Of a stretch of 64,000 nucleotides of DNA, positions 55,154 to 64,000 are shown one piece after another (position 1 is the stretch's first letter; the number at the start of each line of letters is the position of its first letter). A program made the translations under genes and the position numbers. Where the stretch lies: positions 2,728,001 to 2,792,000 of the forward strand of contig NZ_CP061008.1 of the NCBI RefSeq assembly GCF_014490035.1, written 5' to 3'. Below the pieces are notes generated by a model. The model was not told the origin of the DNA. It worked only from the letters and a program-made list of their open reading frames with translations, and searched no databases. This DNA is from Achromobacter xylosoxidans (GTDB taxonomy: Bacteria > Pseudomonadota > Gammaproteobacteria > Burkholderiales > Burkholderiaceae_B).

Positions 55154-56854
55154 TTACCCCGCGTGTTCGATCACCAGCTGCACCGACACCATCCCGTTCC
55201 AAACGTTCTGCTCCAGCCGGTACGCCGCCTGAATATGTTCGGGCAGCGACTGGTCGTGGCCGAACCAGATGGCGTCAAAGCGCTGGTGGCCGCGTTCCAG
55301 CGACAGCTTCAGGTGCTTTTCCCCGACCAGGCGCTGGTTGCGCACCACAAACTCGTCCAGGAACAGCGGCGCGGCGAAGCCGGCGCCCCAGACCTGCTGC
55401 TGCAGCATGCCAGCCACGTCGGCGTTGGCGTAGCCGGTTTCCAGCGAGCCGTCGGTTTCGATCACCGGCTCGAAGGTGTCGCGGCCCGTGAGCTCGCGCA
55501 CCGCGGCGTCGAACGCGGGGGCGAAGGCGGCGAAGTCGTTGCGGCCCAGTGTCAGGCCCGCAGCCATGGCGTGGCCGCCGAACTTGCGGATCAGGTTGGG
55601 ATGGCGCTTGGACACCAGGTCCAGCGCGTCGCGCAGATGCACGTCGGGAATCGAGCGGCCGGAACCGCGGATTTCGTCGTCGCCGGCGGGCGCGAAAGCC
55701 AGCGTGGGACGCCAGAACTTTTCCTTCAGGCGCGAGGCCACCAGGCCCACCACGCCCTGGTGCCAGCCCGGGTCGAACACGCAGACCGTGGCGCCGGCGG
55801 CCGCGTTCGGCTCTTCCATGGCGGCCAGCGCCTGTTCGCGCATTTCGGCTTCGATGGTGCGGCGTTCGCGGTTGATGTTGTCGAGCTCGCGCGCCATTTC
55901 CAGCGCCTGCGCTTCGTCGTCGGTGGTCAGGCAGGCGATGCCCAGGCTCATGTCGGCCAGGCGGCCGGCGGCATTGATACGGGGGCCGAGCGCAAAGCCC
56001 AGGTCAAAGCCGTTGGCCGCGCGCGGCTCGCGTCCGGCCACGGCGAACAGCGCGCGCAGCCCGGGCTGCAGGCGGCCGGCGCGCATGCGCTGCAGGCCTT
56101 GCGTGACCAGCAGGCGGTTGTTCGCGTCCAGCTTGACCACGTCGGCCACGGTGCCCAGGGCCACCAGGTCGGACAGCGCGTCCAGGCGCGGGCCGCCGTC
56201 GGCCGCATAGACGCCGCGGCGGCGCAGTTCGGCGCGCAGCGCCAGCATCATGTAGAAGATGACGCCCACGCCTGCCAGATTCTTGGACGGAAAGCCGCAG
56301 CCCGGCTGGTTGGGGTTGACGATGGCCAGGGCCGCCGGCAGCGTGTCGCCCGGCAAGTGGTGGTCGGTGATGACCACGCCGATGCCGGCCTCATTGGCCG
56401 CGGCCACGCCGTCCACGCTGGCGATGCCGTTGTCGACCGTGATGATGATGTCGGGCTTGCCGGCGCGGTGCCGCACCGCCAGTTCGACCACGGCGGGCGA
56501 CAGGCCGTAGCCGGTCTCGAAGCGGTTGGGCACCAGGAAGTCCACGTCGGCGCCCATGGCGGACAGGGCGCGCAAACCGACCGCGCAGGCGGTGGCGCCG
56601 TCGCAGTCGTAGTCGGCCACGATCAGCAGCTTCTTGCCCGCCTGGATGGCGTCGGCCAGCACGCCGGCGGCGTGGTCCGAATGCGTCAGGCCGTTGGGCG
56701 GCAGCAGCGATTTCCAGGCGAGTTGGGTTTGATCGGGATGGGTGACGCCGCGGGCTGCCCACAGGCGGGCCAGCAGCGGGTGGATGCCCGAGGCTTCAAG
56801 AATGCGGCAGGCTTGCGGGTCGGGGGTGCGGACGGTTAAGCGGGGTGAGACCAC
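55154..56854 (-). CDS. recJ: RecJ single-stranded-DNA-specific exonuclease
   Basis: The 566-residue product has the DHH phosphoesterase motifs IVADYDCDGATA, VDNGIAS and VVITDHHLPGD, the DHHA1 part (RKFGGHAMAAGLTL), and a C-terminal OB-like domain. It degrades single-stranded DNA 5'-3' in recombination and mismatch repair. The GTG at 56854 with a GGAG ribosome site gives the family length; it overlaps the end of the preceding RpfE-type gene by 19 bases. Confidence 0.95.
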   Translation of the reverse strand: MVSPRLTVRTPDPQACRILEASGIHPLLARLWAARGVTHPDQTQLAWKSLLPPNGLTHSDHAAGVLADAIQAGKKLLIVADYDCDGATACAVGLRALSAMGADVDFLVPNRFETGYGLSPAVVELAVRHRAGKPDIIITVDNGIASVDGVAAANEAGIGVVITDHHLPGDTLPAALAIVNPNQPGCGFPSKNLAGVGVIFYMMLALRAELRRRGVYAADGGPRLDALSDLVALGTVADVVKLDANNRLLVTQGLQRMRAGRLQPGLRALFAVAGREPRAANGFDLGFALGPRINAAGRLADMSLGIACLTTDDEAQALEMARELDNINRERRTIEAEMREQALAAMEEPNAAAGATVCVFDPGWHQGVVGLVASRLKEKFWRPTLAFAPAGDDEIRGSGRSIPDVHLRDALDLVSKRHPNLIRKFGGHAMAAGLTLGRNDFAAFAPAFDAAVRELTGRDTFEPVIETDGSLETGYANADVAGMLQQQVWGAGFAAPLFLDEFVVRNQRLVGEKHLKLSLERGHQRFDAIWFGHDQSLPEHIQAAYRLEQNVWNGMVSVQLVIEHAG

Positions 56855-57780
56855 CAGGCGCTCCAGTTTTTCTTGGGCGCGGGCAGCAAGCCAAGCAGGC
56901 CCCCGCGCGGTTTCAGGGTTAGGGCGACCTTGCGGTCGTCGCCCAGCAGCAGCAGTTCGGCGGGAGTGGCCGGCAGGCCGTGCTTGCCGGCCAGCGGGCG
57001 CAGATGCTGCGCGTCCAGCGCGGCCAGGGCGTCCAGCCAGGCGGCCCAGTCGCCGGCCCGCTGGGGGGCGTCCAGGTTGCTGTAGACCTGCGCGGGGACA
57101 GGCCGGGACTGCGCCCAGGGCCTGCCGCCGCCATACAGCCACAGCGCATTGACCGGAGGCAGGCCGCGCGCCGCGCGGGCGTCATTGACCGGGTGTTCGT
57201 GCCAGGCCATCTGTATTTCATTGAGCAGCCGGCGCCACGGGCGCGTTTCCGCATCCTGACGCCACCAGTCGTTCAGGCGTTGTCCGGCCACGGCCAGCGG
57301 GCTGGCGGTCTGCGGCCGCAGACCTTGCGGCAGGCGCAGGCGCCAGCGTTCGGGCGAGAGCGTCTCGACCTCGAAGCCCGTGCCTTCGAACAGCGGGCGG
57401 GCGGTGTCCAGCAGGGCGGCCGTTTCCTCGGTGCGCAGTTCCATCAGGCCGGGATCGAGCAAGGCGGCCTGGTCCGTGCCCAGCGCCAGATGGACCAGCT
57501 CGGCCAGCCAGACGGGTTCATCGCCGTCGGTTTGGGCGCCGGCCAGCAGCGGACCCAGTCCGGCGCCGGGCGGCAGGCCCGCTTCGGGGACGTAGCCGGC
57601 GCGGGCCAACTGCCAGGCTTCGTAGGGCGTACAGCCTTGGGCGCGCACGTCGTGAGCCTGGGGGCGGGCGGCGCCGGCCTGGAGCCAGCCGTGCAGCGTG
57701 GGCGCGCGTTCGGGCAGGAGCTTGGCCAGTTCGGCGGCGACGGGTAGGGCGGGCAAAGCGCCCGGAATGACGATCAGCAT
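56836..57780 (-). CDS. RpfE-type regulatory/hypothetical protein
   Basis: The 314-residue product (start MLIVIPGALPALPVAAELAK) resembles the RpfE-type proteins found next to recJ in betaproteobacteria: CTPYEAWQLARAGY, VNALWLYGGGRPW and KPRGGLLGLLPAPKKNWSAW. Distantly it has a phosphoglycerate-mutase-like pattern. Biochemical function is unknown. It ends inside the recJ start region, so the pair is translationally coupled. An in-frame GTG 7 codons upstream is possible. Confidence 0.8.
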   Translation of the reverse strand: MLIVIPGALPALPVAAELAKLLPERAPTLHGWLQAGAARPQAHDVRAQGCTPYEAWQLARAGYVPEAGLPPGAGLGPLLAGAQTDGDEPVWLAELVHLALGTDQAALLDPGLMELRTEETAALLDTARPLFEGTGFEVETLSPERWRLRLPQGLRPQTASPLAVAGQRLNDWWRQDAETRPWRRLLNEIQMAWHEHPVNDARAARGLPPVNALWLYGGGRPWAQSRPVPAQVYSNLDAPQRAGDWAAWLDALAALDAQHLRPLAGKHGLPATPAELLLLGDDRKVALTLKPRGGLLGLLPAPKKNWSAWWSHPA

Positions 57781-57910
57781 GGGCGCGATTGTAGTCCGCA
57801 CGGGCTGCGGGAACTAAGCGGCGCCTGGCACTGCCATAGCTTGAAACGCCTGGTCTTGGACGCGCACATCCGCGGCGCGGAATCCAGGCGGTTAATGCCA
57901 TAATGCGCTC

Positions 57911-59191
57911 GTGCTGAAAATACCCTACGAACTCTGGATAGGCGCCCGCTATGCCGGGTTGGCCCGAATCCGCCAGCGACGCGGCCGCCGCGATCGCTTC
58001 ATCTCCTTCATCGCCGCCAGTTCCATGGCGGGCATCGCGCTGGGCGTCGCCGCCCTGATCGTGGTGCTGTCCGTGATGAACGGCTTCCAGAAGGAAGTGC
58101 GCGACCGCATGCTGTCGGTGCTGCCGCATATTGAACTCTATATCCCGGGGGCTGCCCCCGAGCGAGTGCTGGAGAAATGGCAGGAGTTCGCTTCCGCCGC
58201 CGAGAAAAATTCCTCCGTCAAGGCCGGCGCCCCGTTCGTGGCGGCGCAGGGCATGCTGGTGCGCGGGCAGGCCTTGCGCGGCGTGCAGGTGCGCGGCATC
58301 GATCCGCAGACCGAAGGCAATGTGTCGGACCTGCCGCGCCAGATGGTATCGGGCAAGCTGACCGACCTGAAGCCCGGCAGTTTCGGCGTGGTGCTGGGCA
58401 ATGAACTGGCCGACGGCATGGGCGTGAAGCTGGGCGATACGCTCTTGATGATGGCGCCGCAGGGCTCGATCAGCCCGGCGGGTTTCACCCCGCGCATGCG
58501 CCAGTTCACCGTGGTGGGCGTGTTCTCGTCCGGCCACTATGAATACGATTCCTCGCTGGCCTTCGTCGACGACGAGGATGCCGCCCGCGTGTTCCGTGAC
58601 AGCGGCACTGCCGGCGTGCGCCTGCGCGTGGCCGACATGCAGCGCGCCCCGGAAGTGGCGGCGGAATTGCAGAAGGTGCTGCCGCCCTACGTGATGGCGA
58701 GCGACTGGTCGCGCAACAACCGCACCTGGTTCGCGGCCGTGAAGACCGAAAAGCGCATGATGTTCCTGATCCTGGCGTTGATCGTGGCCGTGGCCGCGTT
58801 CAACCTGCTGTCCTCCCTGGTCATGGCCGTGAAGGACAAGCAGTCCGACATCGCCATCCTGCGCACGCTGGGCGCGGGTCCGCGCGAGATCGCCCGCATC
58901 TTCCTGGTGCAGGGGGCGCTGATCGGCGTGATCGGCACGCTGCTGGGCGTGGCGGGCGGCATCCTCATCGCCTATAACGTGGACGTGATCGTGCCCTTCA
59001 TCGAAGGCTTGCTGGGCGTGCATTTCCTGCCGCGTGAAATCTATTTCATCAGCGCCTTGCCGTCCGATCCGCAAGTGGGCGACATCGTCACCATCGGCGT
59101 GACTTCCCTGGTGCTGTCGCTGCTGGCGACCCTGTATCCCAGCTGGCGCGCCTCGCGCCTGCAACCCGCACAGGTGCTGCGCCATGACTGA
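57911..59191 (+). CDS. lolC: Lipoprotein-releasing ABC transporter permease LolC/LolE
   Basis: The 426-residue product has one N-terminal helix, a large periplasmic domain, then three helices at the C-terminus (FLILALIVAVAAFNLLSSLV is the first). The N-terminal cytoplasmic part is RYAGLARIRQRRGRRDRFIS. It extracts mature lipoproteins from the inner membrane for LolA. Start is GTG at 57911. Only one permease gene is here rather than the LolC+LolE pair, suggesting a homodimeric LolCD2-type or LolF complex. It overlaps lolD by 8 bases. Confidence 0.93.
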   Translation: MLKIPYELWIGARYAGLARIRQRRGRRDRFISFIAASSMAGIALGVAALIVVLSVMNGFQKEVRDRMLSVLPHIELYIPGAAPERVLEKWQEFASAAEKNSSVKAGAPFVAAQGMLVRGQALRGVQVRGIDPQTEGNVSDLPRQMVSGKLTDLKPGSFGVVLGNELADGMGVKLGDTLLMMAPQGSISPAGFTPRMRQFTVVGVFSSGHYEYDSSLAFVDDEDAARVFRDSGTAGVRLRVADMQRAPEVAAELQKVLPPYVMASDWSRNNRTWFAAVKTEKRMMFLILALIVAVAAFNLLSSLVMAVKDKQSDIAILRTLGAGPREIARIFLVQGALIGVIGTLLGVAGGILIAYNVDVIVPFIEGLLGVHFLPREIYFISALPSDPQVGDIVTIGVTSLVLSLLATLYPSWRASRLQPAQVLRHD

Positions 59192-59873
59192 CATGCTGAC
59201 TCCCGCGCTGCAGGCCGACAACATCGTCAAGGTCTACGACGAAGGCCCTGCGCGCATTGAAGTGCTGAGCAACGTCAGCCTGTCGGTGGCGCGTGGCGAG
59301 ATGGTCGCCATCGTCGGCGCCTCCGGTTCCGGCAAGAGCACGCTGCTGCATATCCTGGGCCTGCTGGACGTGCCCACCAGCGGCTCCGTGTCGGTGGATG
59401 GCCAGCTTGCCGTCGGGCTGTCCGAGGCCCGCAAGAGCGCCGTGCGCAACCGCAGCCTGGGCTTCGTCTACCAGTTCCACCACCTGTTGCCGGAATTCTC
59501 CGCGCTGGACAACGTGGCGATGCCGCTGATCGTGCGCCGCGAGAATCGCGACAAGGCGCGCGCCGCCGCGCACGAGGTTCTGGGTCTGGTGGGCCTGGCC
59601 GCGCGCGAAGGTCACTTCCCGGGCCAGCTGTCCGGCGGCGAGCGGCAGCGCGTGGCGCTGGCGCGCGCGCTGGTCACGCGCCCGGTCTGCGTGCTGGCCG
59701 ACGAGCCCACCGGCAACCTGGACCGCCACACCGCGCACAATATGTTCGAACTGCTGACGCGGGTGAATCAGGAGTCCGGCACGGCGTTCGCCATCGTCAC
59801 GCACGACCCGGAACTGGCCGCCCGCGCCGACCGCCAGTTGCTCATGGAAAACGGTCGCCTGGTTTCGGGTTAA
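59184..59873 (+). CDS. lolD: Lipoprotein-releasing ABC transporter ATPase LolD
   Basis: The 229-residue product has Walker [10 protein letters not shown] (45-53), signature [15 protein letters not shown], Walker [14 protein letters not shown] and [19 protein letters not shown], the Lol/MacB-type pattern. It energises lipoprotein release by the LolC/E permease. It starts inside the end of lolC and is followed by tatD. Confidence 0.94.
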   Translation: MTDMLTPALQADNIVKVYDEGPARIEVLSNVSLSVARGEMVAIVGASGSGKSTLLHILGLLDVPTSGSVSVDGQLAVGLSEARKSAVRNRSLGFVYQFHHLLPEFSALDNVAMPLIVRRENRDKARAAAHEVLGLVGLAAREGHFPGQLSGGERQRVALARALVTRPVCVLADEPTGNLDRHTAHNMFELLTRVNQESGTAFAIVTHDPELAARADRQLLMENGRLVSG

Positions 59874-59912
59874 GGCGCGCCGGGGGATAATCCGGGCAAG
59901 GAGGTCGCGCCC

Positions 59913-60731
59913 ATGCTGATCGATACCCATTGCCACCTGGATGCCGCCGAGTTCGACGCCGACCGCGAGCAGGTCGCCGACCGTGCCTGTGAGGCAGGCG
60001 TCCAATCCATCGTGATTCCCGCCGTCGAGCGCGCCAATTTTTCCGTGGTGCGCGAACTGGCCGGCAAGACGGCCGGCGGCGCCTATGCACTGGGCATCCA
60101 TCCGCTGTATGTTCAGCGCGCCGGCGACGGCGACCTGGAGGCGTTGCGCGCGGCCGTCAAGGAATCGCTGGGCGACCCCCGCTTCGTCGCCATCGGCGAG
60201 ATCGGCCTGGACTTCTTCGTGCCTGAAATCGCCTCCGGCGAACCGCGCGAGCGCCAGGAACACTTCTATGCCGCGCAACTGGCGCTGGCCGCCGAGTTCG
60301 GCCTGCCGGTGCTGCTGCACGTGCGCAAGTCGCAGGACATCCTCTTGAAATACCTGCGCCGCCATCCTCGCATCGGCGGCATCGCGCATGCCTTCAACGG
60401 CAGCGCGCAGCAGGCGCAGGCATTCATAGACCAGGGCTTCGCGCTGGGCCTGGGCGGCGCGATGACCTACGAGCGCGCCTTGCAGATCCGCCGCCATGCG
60501 GTGGACGTGGATCTGGCGCACCTGGTGCTGGAAACCGACGCGCCCGACATTCCGCCGGCCTGGCTGCATCCGCCGCAGCGGCGCAATGCGCCGGCCGAAC
60601 TGGTCCGCATCGCCGCCACGCTGGCCGAGCTGCGCGGCATCACGCCGGCGCAAGTGGCGCATGCCACCACGGCCAACGCCATGCGGGTATTGCCGCGGCT
60701 GCCGGCGGCGATCCTGGCCGACGCCGACTGA
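59913..60731 (+). CDS. TatD-family metal-dependent hydrolase/DNase
   Basis: The 272-residue product has the amidohydrolase metal motifs DTHCHLD, GEIGLDFF, LHVRKSQD, HAFNGSAQQ and ETDAPDIPP. Such proteins (TatD/YcfH) are 3'-5' exonucleases or general hydrolases with two divalent metals. It lies 39 bases after lolD and is convergent with the sensor kinase gene. Confidence 0.92.
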   Translation: MLIDTHCHLDAAEFDADREQVADRACEAGVQSIVIPAVERANFSVVRELAGKTAGGAYALGIHPLYVQRAGDGDLEALRAAVKESLGDPRFVAIGEIGLDFFVPEIASGEPRERQEHFYAAQLALAAEFGLPVLLHVRKSQDILLKYLRRHPRIGGIAHAFNGSAQQAQAFIDQGFALGLGGAMTYERALQIRRHAVDVDLAHLVLETDAPDIPPAWLHPPQRRNAPAELVRIAATLAELRGITPAQVAHATTANAMRVLPRLPAAILADAD

Positions 60732-60738
60732 CCGGGCC

Positions 60739-62130
60739 TCAGCCGTTCAGGCGCGGCAGTTCCAGCCGCACGCTCAGCCCCTGCGGCGACATGTTGCGGG
60801 CCGACATCCTGCCCTTGTGCGCGGCCACGGCGGCCTGGGCAATCGACAGGCCTAGTCCGGCGCCGCTGCCCGGCTTGCGCGCGCCGGAGGCCGTCCGATA
60901 GAAAGGTTCGAACAGCGATTGCAGTTCTTCCGCGGCCACGCCGGGCCCGCGGTCCTCGATCTCCAGGCAGGCTTCGTGCGCGGTCGACAGCAGGCGCACG
61001 CGGATCGCGCTGTGCGCGGGCGCAAAGCGCAAGGCGTTGCGCAGTACATTTTCGATGGCGCTGGCCAGGCTGCAGCGGTCGCCGACCAGGAGCACGGGCG
61101 CATGCTGGTTCCACTCTATGCGGATCTGCCGGCCGCCGGCCTCAAAGCGTGCGTCTTCGACGACGTCGGACACGAGTTCGGCCAGGTCCAGGGTGTCGGT
61201 AGGCACGGGCAGGGCGCCCAGGCGCGCCAGCCGCAAGGTGTTGCCGACCAGCGCGTCCAGGCGTTCGCATTCGAGTTCGATGCGGTCCAGTTGCAGGTCC
61301 TGGCGCTCGTCCCGGCGCCGCGCCAGCTCCGCCGCCAGCCGCAGCCGCGCTAGCGGCGAGCGCAGTTCGTGCGCGATGTTGTGCAGCAGCTGCTCGCGCG
61401 TGTCGACCAGCGCCTTCAGGCGGTCGGCCATCGCGTCGAAATCGCGCGCCAGGAGGCCTAGTTCGTCCTTGCGGCGCGCCAGCTTGGCGGGCGTGTGCGC
61501 ATCCAGCCGCCCGGCGGACAAGGCATGCGTGGTCTGGCGCAACTGTGCCAAGGGCGCCGTCACGTGGCGGCTCAAGGCCCAGCAGAACGGCGCGGTCACG
61601 GCCAGCGCGAACAGCACCAGGGCCAGCGCCACGGGCGACAGGGCCAGCACTTCCCAATGCGATGAATCGAACGGCAGGAACAGCAGCAGCAGCTGCGAAC
61701 CATCGGGCAAGACCAGCTTTTGCGGTTCCCACCAGGAAACGCGCTCGCCGGTGGGGTCGGCGGGAAGGTAGTCGGCTTTCGGCGAACGGTCTGGCCCGGC
61801 GCGGAAATCGCTCAGCCAGTCTTCCATGCGGGCGGGCAGCCGCCGGCCCAGGATGTCCTTGTCCTGGGCGTCCATGACGTAGATCTTCAGCGCCGAGTAG
61901 CGCCGGTCCATGGCTTCGACCCAGCGTTCCAGGCCATCCACGCCCTCGCTGCGGGCGATCTGCGCAGCATCGCGCGTGAGATTGCCGGGATTCAGGCCAT
62001 CCAGGGAATTGAAGCGGTACCAGGCGACCGCGGCCGTCAGCACCATGCCGCAGACCAGGATGACCGCCATCGCGCCCCAGAAGGTCAGGAAAGCGCGTCC
62101 GAAGAGCGAGCGGGTGGGCAGCCAGGCCAT
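60739..62130 (-). CDS. Sensor histidine kinase (CpxA-like)
   Basis: The 463-residue product has an N-terminal transmembrane helix, a periplasmic domain (about residues 40-155), a second helix, a HAMP linker (ending in DFDAMADRLKALV), phospho-acceptor H254 in HNIAHELRSPLARL, and an ATPase domain with GSGAGLGLSIAQAAV. The sequence resembles CpxA-type envelope-stress kinases. Its start overlaps the response regulator stop by one base. Signal unknown. Confidence 0.9.
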   Translation of the reverse strand: MAWLPTRSLFGRAFLTFWGAMAVILVCGMVLTAAVAWYRFNSLDGLNPGNLTRDAAQIARSEGVDGLERWVEAMDRRYSALKIYVMDAQDKDILGRRLPARMEDWLSDFRAGPDRSPKADYLPADPTGERVSWWEPQKLVLPDGSQLLLLFLPFDSSHWEVLALSPVALALVLFALAVTAPFCWALSRHVTAPLAQLRQTTHALSAGRLDAHTPAKLARRKDELGLLARDFDAMADRLKALVDTREQLLHNIAHELRSPLARLRLAAELARRRDERQDLQLDRIELECERLDALVGNTLRLARLGALPVPTDTLDLAELVSDVVEDARFEAGGRQIRIEWNQHAPVLLVGDRCSLASAIENVLRNALRFAPAHSAIRVRLLSTAHEACLEIEDRGPGVAAEELQSLFEPFYRTASGARKPGSGAGLGLSIAQAAVAAHKGRMSARNMSPQGLSVRLELPRLNG

Positions 62131-62843
62131 CAGTCAGCGCCGGCCAGTACGTAACCCAGGCCGCGCAGGTTGCGGATCGCCAATGTCTCGGCGCCGCTGT
62201 CGCTGCGCAGCTTCTTGCGCAGCGAGCTGATGTGGGTGTCGATGCTGCGGTCGTAGCGGTCGGGCTTGCGGCCCAGCGCGTACAGACCGATCTGGTCGCG
62301 CGCGACCACCTGCCCGGGCGTGCGCATGAGGATTTCCAGGATGCGCTGTTCGGCGCCGGTCAATGGAATTTCGCTGTCGCCCATTCGCAGCACGCCGGTG
62401 GCGGCGTCCAGCGACACTGCGCCCAGCGCCAGGGCGGGGCGGGCCGTGTCGGGCACCTCTTCGAAGCGGCGCAGGACCGCCGTGATGCGGGCCTTGAGTT
62501 CGCGCGGACTGAAGGGTTTGGCCAGGTAGTCGTCGGCGCCGAACTCCAAGCCCAGCACGCGGTCCGTCTCGCCGCCGTGGGCGGTGAACATGATGACCGG
62601 CCGGCGCGAGCGCAGGCGGTATTGCTTCAACAGATCCAGCCCATTGCCGTCGGGCAGCATCAGGTCCAGCAGCACCAGGTCGTAGTCGTCCTGAGCCAAC
62701 AGGGCCAGGCCCTGCGTGCCGCTATGCGCCAGGGTGAGCCGGCAATGACCGGGTTCCAGGTACTCGCGCAGCATCTGCGCAAGCTCGACATCGTCATCGA
62801 TCAGCAGGATGCGGCGAGTCGCCGGTGCGTGGGAAAAAGGCAT
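62130..62843 (-). CDS. OmpR/CpxR-like response regulator
   Basis: The 237-residue product has a receiver with D60 (DLVLLDLMLP) and K109 (ADDYLAKPF), then a winged-helix output domain with LGRKPDRYDRSIDTHISSLR, close to the CpxR pattern. It is first in a two-gene unit with the kinase. It may control envelope functions; the TonB receptor upstream is divergent but has its own Fur box. Confidence 0.92.
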   Translation of the reverse strand: MPFSHAPATRRILLIDDDVELAQMLREYLEPGHCRLTLAHSGTQGLALLAQDDYDLVLLDLMLPDGNGLDLLKQYRLRSRRPVIMFTAHGGETDRVLGLEFGADDYLAKPFSPRELKARITAVLRRFEEVPDTARPALALGAVSLDAATGVLRMGDSEIPLTGAEQRILEILMRTPGQVVARDQIGLYALGRKPDRYDRSIDTHISSLRKKLRSDSGAETLAIRNLRGLGYVLAGAD

Positions 62844-62965
62844 GCGTGTCGTCGGTTCTGCATCCGGCAGTTTGGCTTATGGCCGCGGGCCGGAGTGTCA
62901 AGAAGTGCAAAGAAGATAAAAGTTGCGGAAAGCGTGTTGCTGGCTCCCGGCAGGTCCAATTCTAA

Positions 62966-62984
62966 TATGAGAATGGTTTTCATT
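62966..62984. promoter_or_regulatory. Fur-box-like site upstream of the TonB receptor
   Basis: ATGAGAATGGTTTTCAT (62967-62983) is an imperfect palindrome with the GAGAAT / TTTTCAT character of Fur boxes, 72 bases before the receptor start, in an AT-rich stretch. It predicts iron repression. Confidence 0.6.
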
Positions 62985-63055
62985 AATAAATACGAGGCAG
63001 GACGGACGCCGCACGCGGGGTGGGGCGCGGGCCTGGGACGGGAGAAACTGGAATC

Positions 63056-64000
63056 ATGAGCAGCAAAGAATTGGTCGCCGGCCGGCGCGGTCCGGGTTCG
63101 CGCACGCAGTTGGCGGCGGCCCTGTGCGCAGCGGGTTTCGGCGTGGCGCAGCCCGCCTGGGCGCAGAGCGCCGACACTGCCAAGACCCTGGACACCGTGG
63201 TGGTGACGGCCTCGGGCTATGAACAGCAGATCCAGGACGCGCCGGCATCGATCAGCGTGATCACCCGCGAGGACCTGGACAAGAAGTTCTACCGCGACAT
63301 CAACGACGCGCTGGTGGACGTGCCGGGCGTGATCGTGACGGGCGGCGGCGACCGCCAGGACATCAGCCTGCGCGGCATGGGCCCTAAGTACACGCTGATC
63401 CTGATCGACGGCAAGCGCCAGAATTCGCGCGAAACCCGCACCAACTCGGACTCCACGGGCGTCGAAGGCGGCTGGACGCCGCCGCTTTCCGCCATCGAGC
63501 GCATCGAGGTGGTGCGCGGCCCCATGTCGTCGCTGTACGGCTCGGACGCCATGGGCGGGGTGATCAACATCATCACGCGCAAGGTGCCCTCGGAGTGGGG
63601 CGGCGAGATCCGCCTGGACAGCACCATCCAGGAAAGCAACAAGTCGGGCGACATCTACCAGGGCAACTTCTACCTGTCCGGCCCGATCAAGACGGACCTG
63701 CTGGGTCTGCAGATCTACGGCCAGGCCACGCAGCGCGACGAAGACGACATCGTCGACGGCTTCCGCAAGCGCAACTCGGAAAGCGTCACGGCCAAGCTGG
63801 CGCTGACGCCCAACCGCGACCACGACATCGTGCTTGAAGCGACCACCATGCGCCAGAAGCTGCACGAAACGCTGGGCAAGACGGTCGAGCCGCTGCCGCC
63901 CGGCCAGGCTTGCGGACGCAATGGCTGCCCGGCTTCGTCCGATACCGACTACCGCAGCAACAAGTGGGCGCTGTCGCATACCGGACGCTGGGGCTGGGGC
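63056..64000 (+). CDS. TonB-dependent siderophore-type outer-membrane receptor, N-terminal part
   Basis: The reading frame runs off the window after 315 codons. A signal peptide ends near AWA-Q (residue 36), followed by a TonB-box-like LDTVVVTAS and a plug domain: VPGVIVTGGGDRQDISLRGM, LILIDGKRQNSRE, and IERIEVVRGPMSSLYGSDAM then NIITRKVPSEWGG. The plug resembles FepA/CirA/BfrA-type ferric siderophore receptors. An upstream Fur-box-like site supports a role in iron uptake. The barrel is not visible, so ligand is open. Confidence 0.9.
   Translation, partial: MSSKELVAGRRGPGSRTQLAAALCAAGFGVAQPAWAQSADTAKTLDTVVVTASGYEQQIQDAPASISVITREDLDKKFYRDINDALVDVPGVIVTGGGDRQDISLRGMGPKYTLILIDGKRQNSRETRTNSDSTGVEGGWTPPLSAIERIEVVRGPMSSLYGSDAMGGVINIITRKVPSEWGGEIRLDSTIQESNKSGDIYQGNFYLSGPIKTDLLGLQIYGQATQRDEDDIVDGFRKRNSESVTAKLALTPNRDHDIVLEATTMRQKLHETLGKTVEPLPPGQACGRNGCPASSDTDYRSNKWALSHTGRWGWG

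Overview
This is a high-GC chromosomal window from a betaproteobacterium. Gene content and protein style point to the Alcaligenaceae, most likely Achromobacter or Bordetella; this is an inference from recognised gene families, as no database search was run. Supporting signs are several orphan Bug-type (TctC) periplasmic receptors, the tig-clpP-clpX-lon block, an isc operon headed by iscR, and a prfB-SDR-lysS block. I see no rRNA, tRNA, CRISPR array, insertion sequence or prophage core. The window opens inside a pqiB/MCE-type gene and closes inside a TonB-dependent receptor gene.

Region by region. 1-8.4 kb: end of the MCE gene, a P-loop kinase-like gene with no normal start codon, a DHA2-type efflux pump, a TetR repressor sharing twin operators with a divergent MFS pump, then a module of two Rid proteins around a LysR regulator and a D-serine-dehydratase-like PLP enzyme. 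8.4-13.2 kb: small hypothetical genes, two cold-shock genes with structured leaders, a DUF924 gene, a UPF0114 membrane protein and a secreted M48 protease. 13.4-20.3 kb: protein quality control (trigger factor, ClpP, ClpX, Lon with a sigma-32-like promoter), then lexA with its own SOS box. 20.5-25.1 kb: thiolase, acyl-CoA ligase and Bug receptor, divergent from an IclR-type regulator. 25.2-29.3 kb: tyrB, uvrB and a small phosphatase. 29.5-35.1 kb: a complete iscRSUA-hscBA-fdx-iscX operon. 35.2-36.1 kb: a methylglyoxal synthase with a second, degenerate copy of its own domain. 36.1-40.2 kb: LysR, Bug receptor, CaiB-type CoA transferase and enoyl-CoA hydratase. 40.2-49.7 kb: a divergent enoyl-CoA hydratase and a long operon encoding a five-part branched-chain-type ABC importer, an acyl-CoA synthetase, a thiolase and a TetR regulator. 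49.7-53.5 kb: prfB (with programmed frameshift), SDR, lysS and a small membrane protein on the minus strand. 53.7-64 kb: MFS transporter, recJ, an RpfE-type protein, lolC-lolD, tatD, a CpxRA-like two-component system, and a Fur-box-preceded TonB receptor.

A recurring theme is three separate gene groups that each pair solute capture (a Bug receptor or an ABC importer) with enzymes that attach or process CoA thioesters. They look like self-contained uptake-and-catabolism modules for organic acids of unknown identity, each with its own regulator (IclR, LysR, TetR). The observations most worth a second look are the duplicated methylglyoxal synthase, the Rid/PLP-enzyme module, the twin-palindrome operators, the shared cold-shock leader architecture and the ATA-start P-loop gene.
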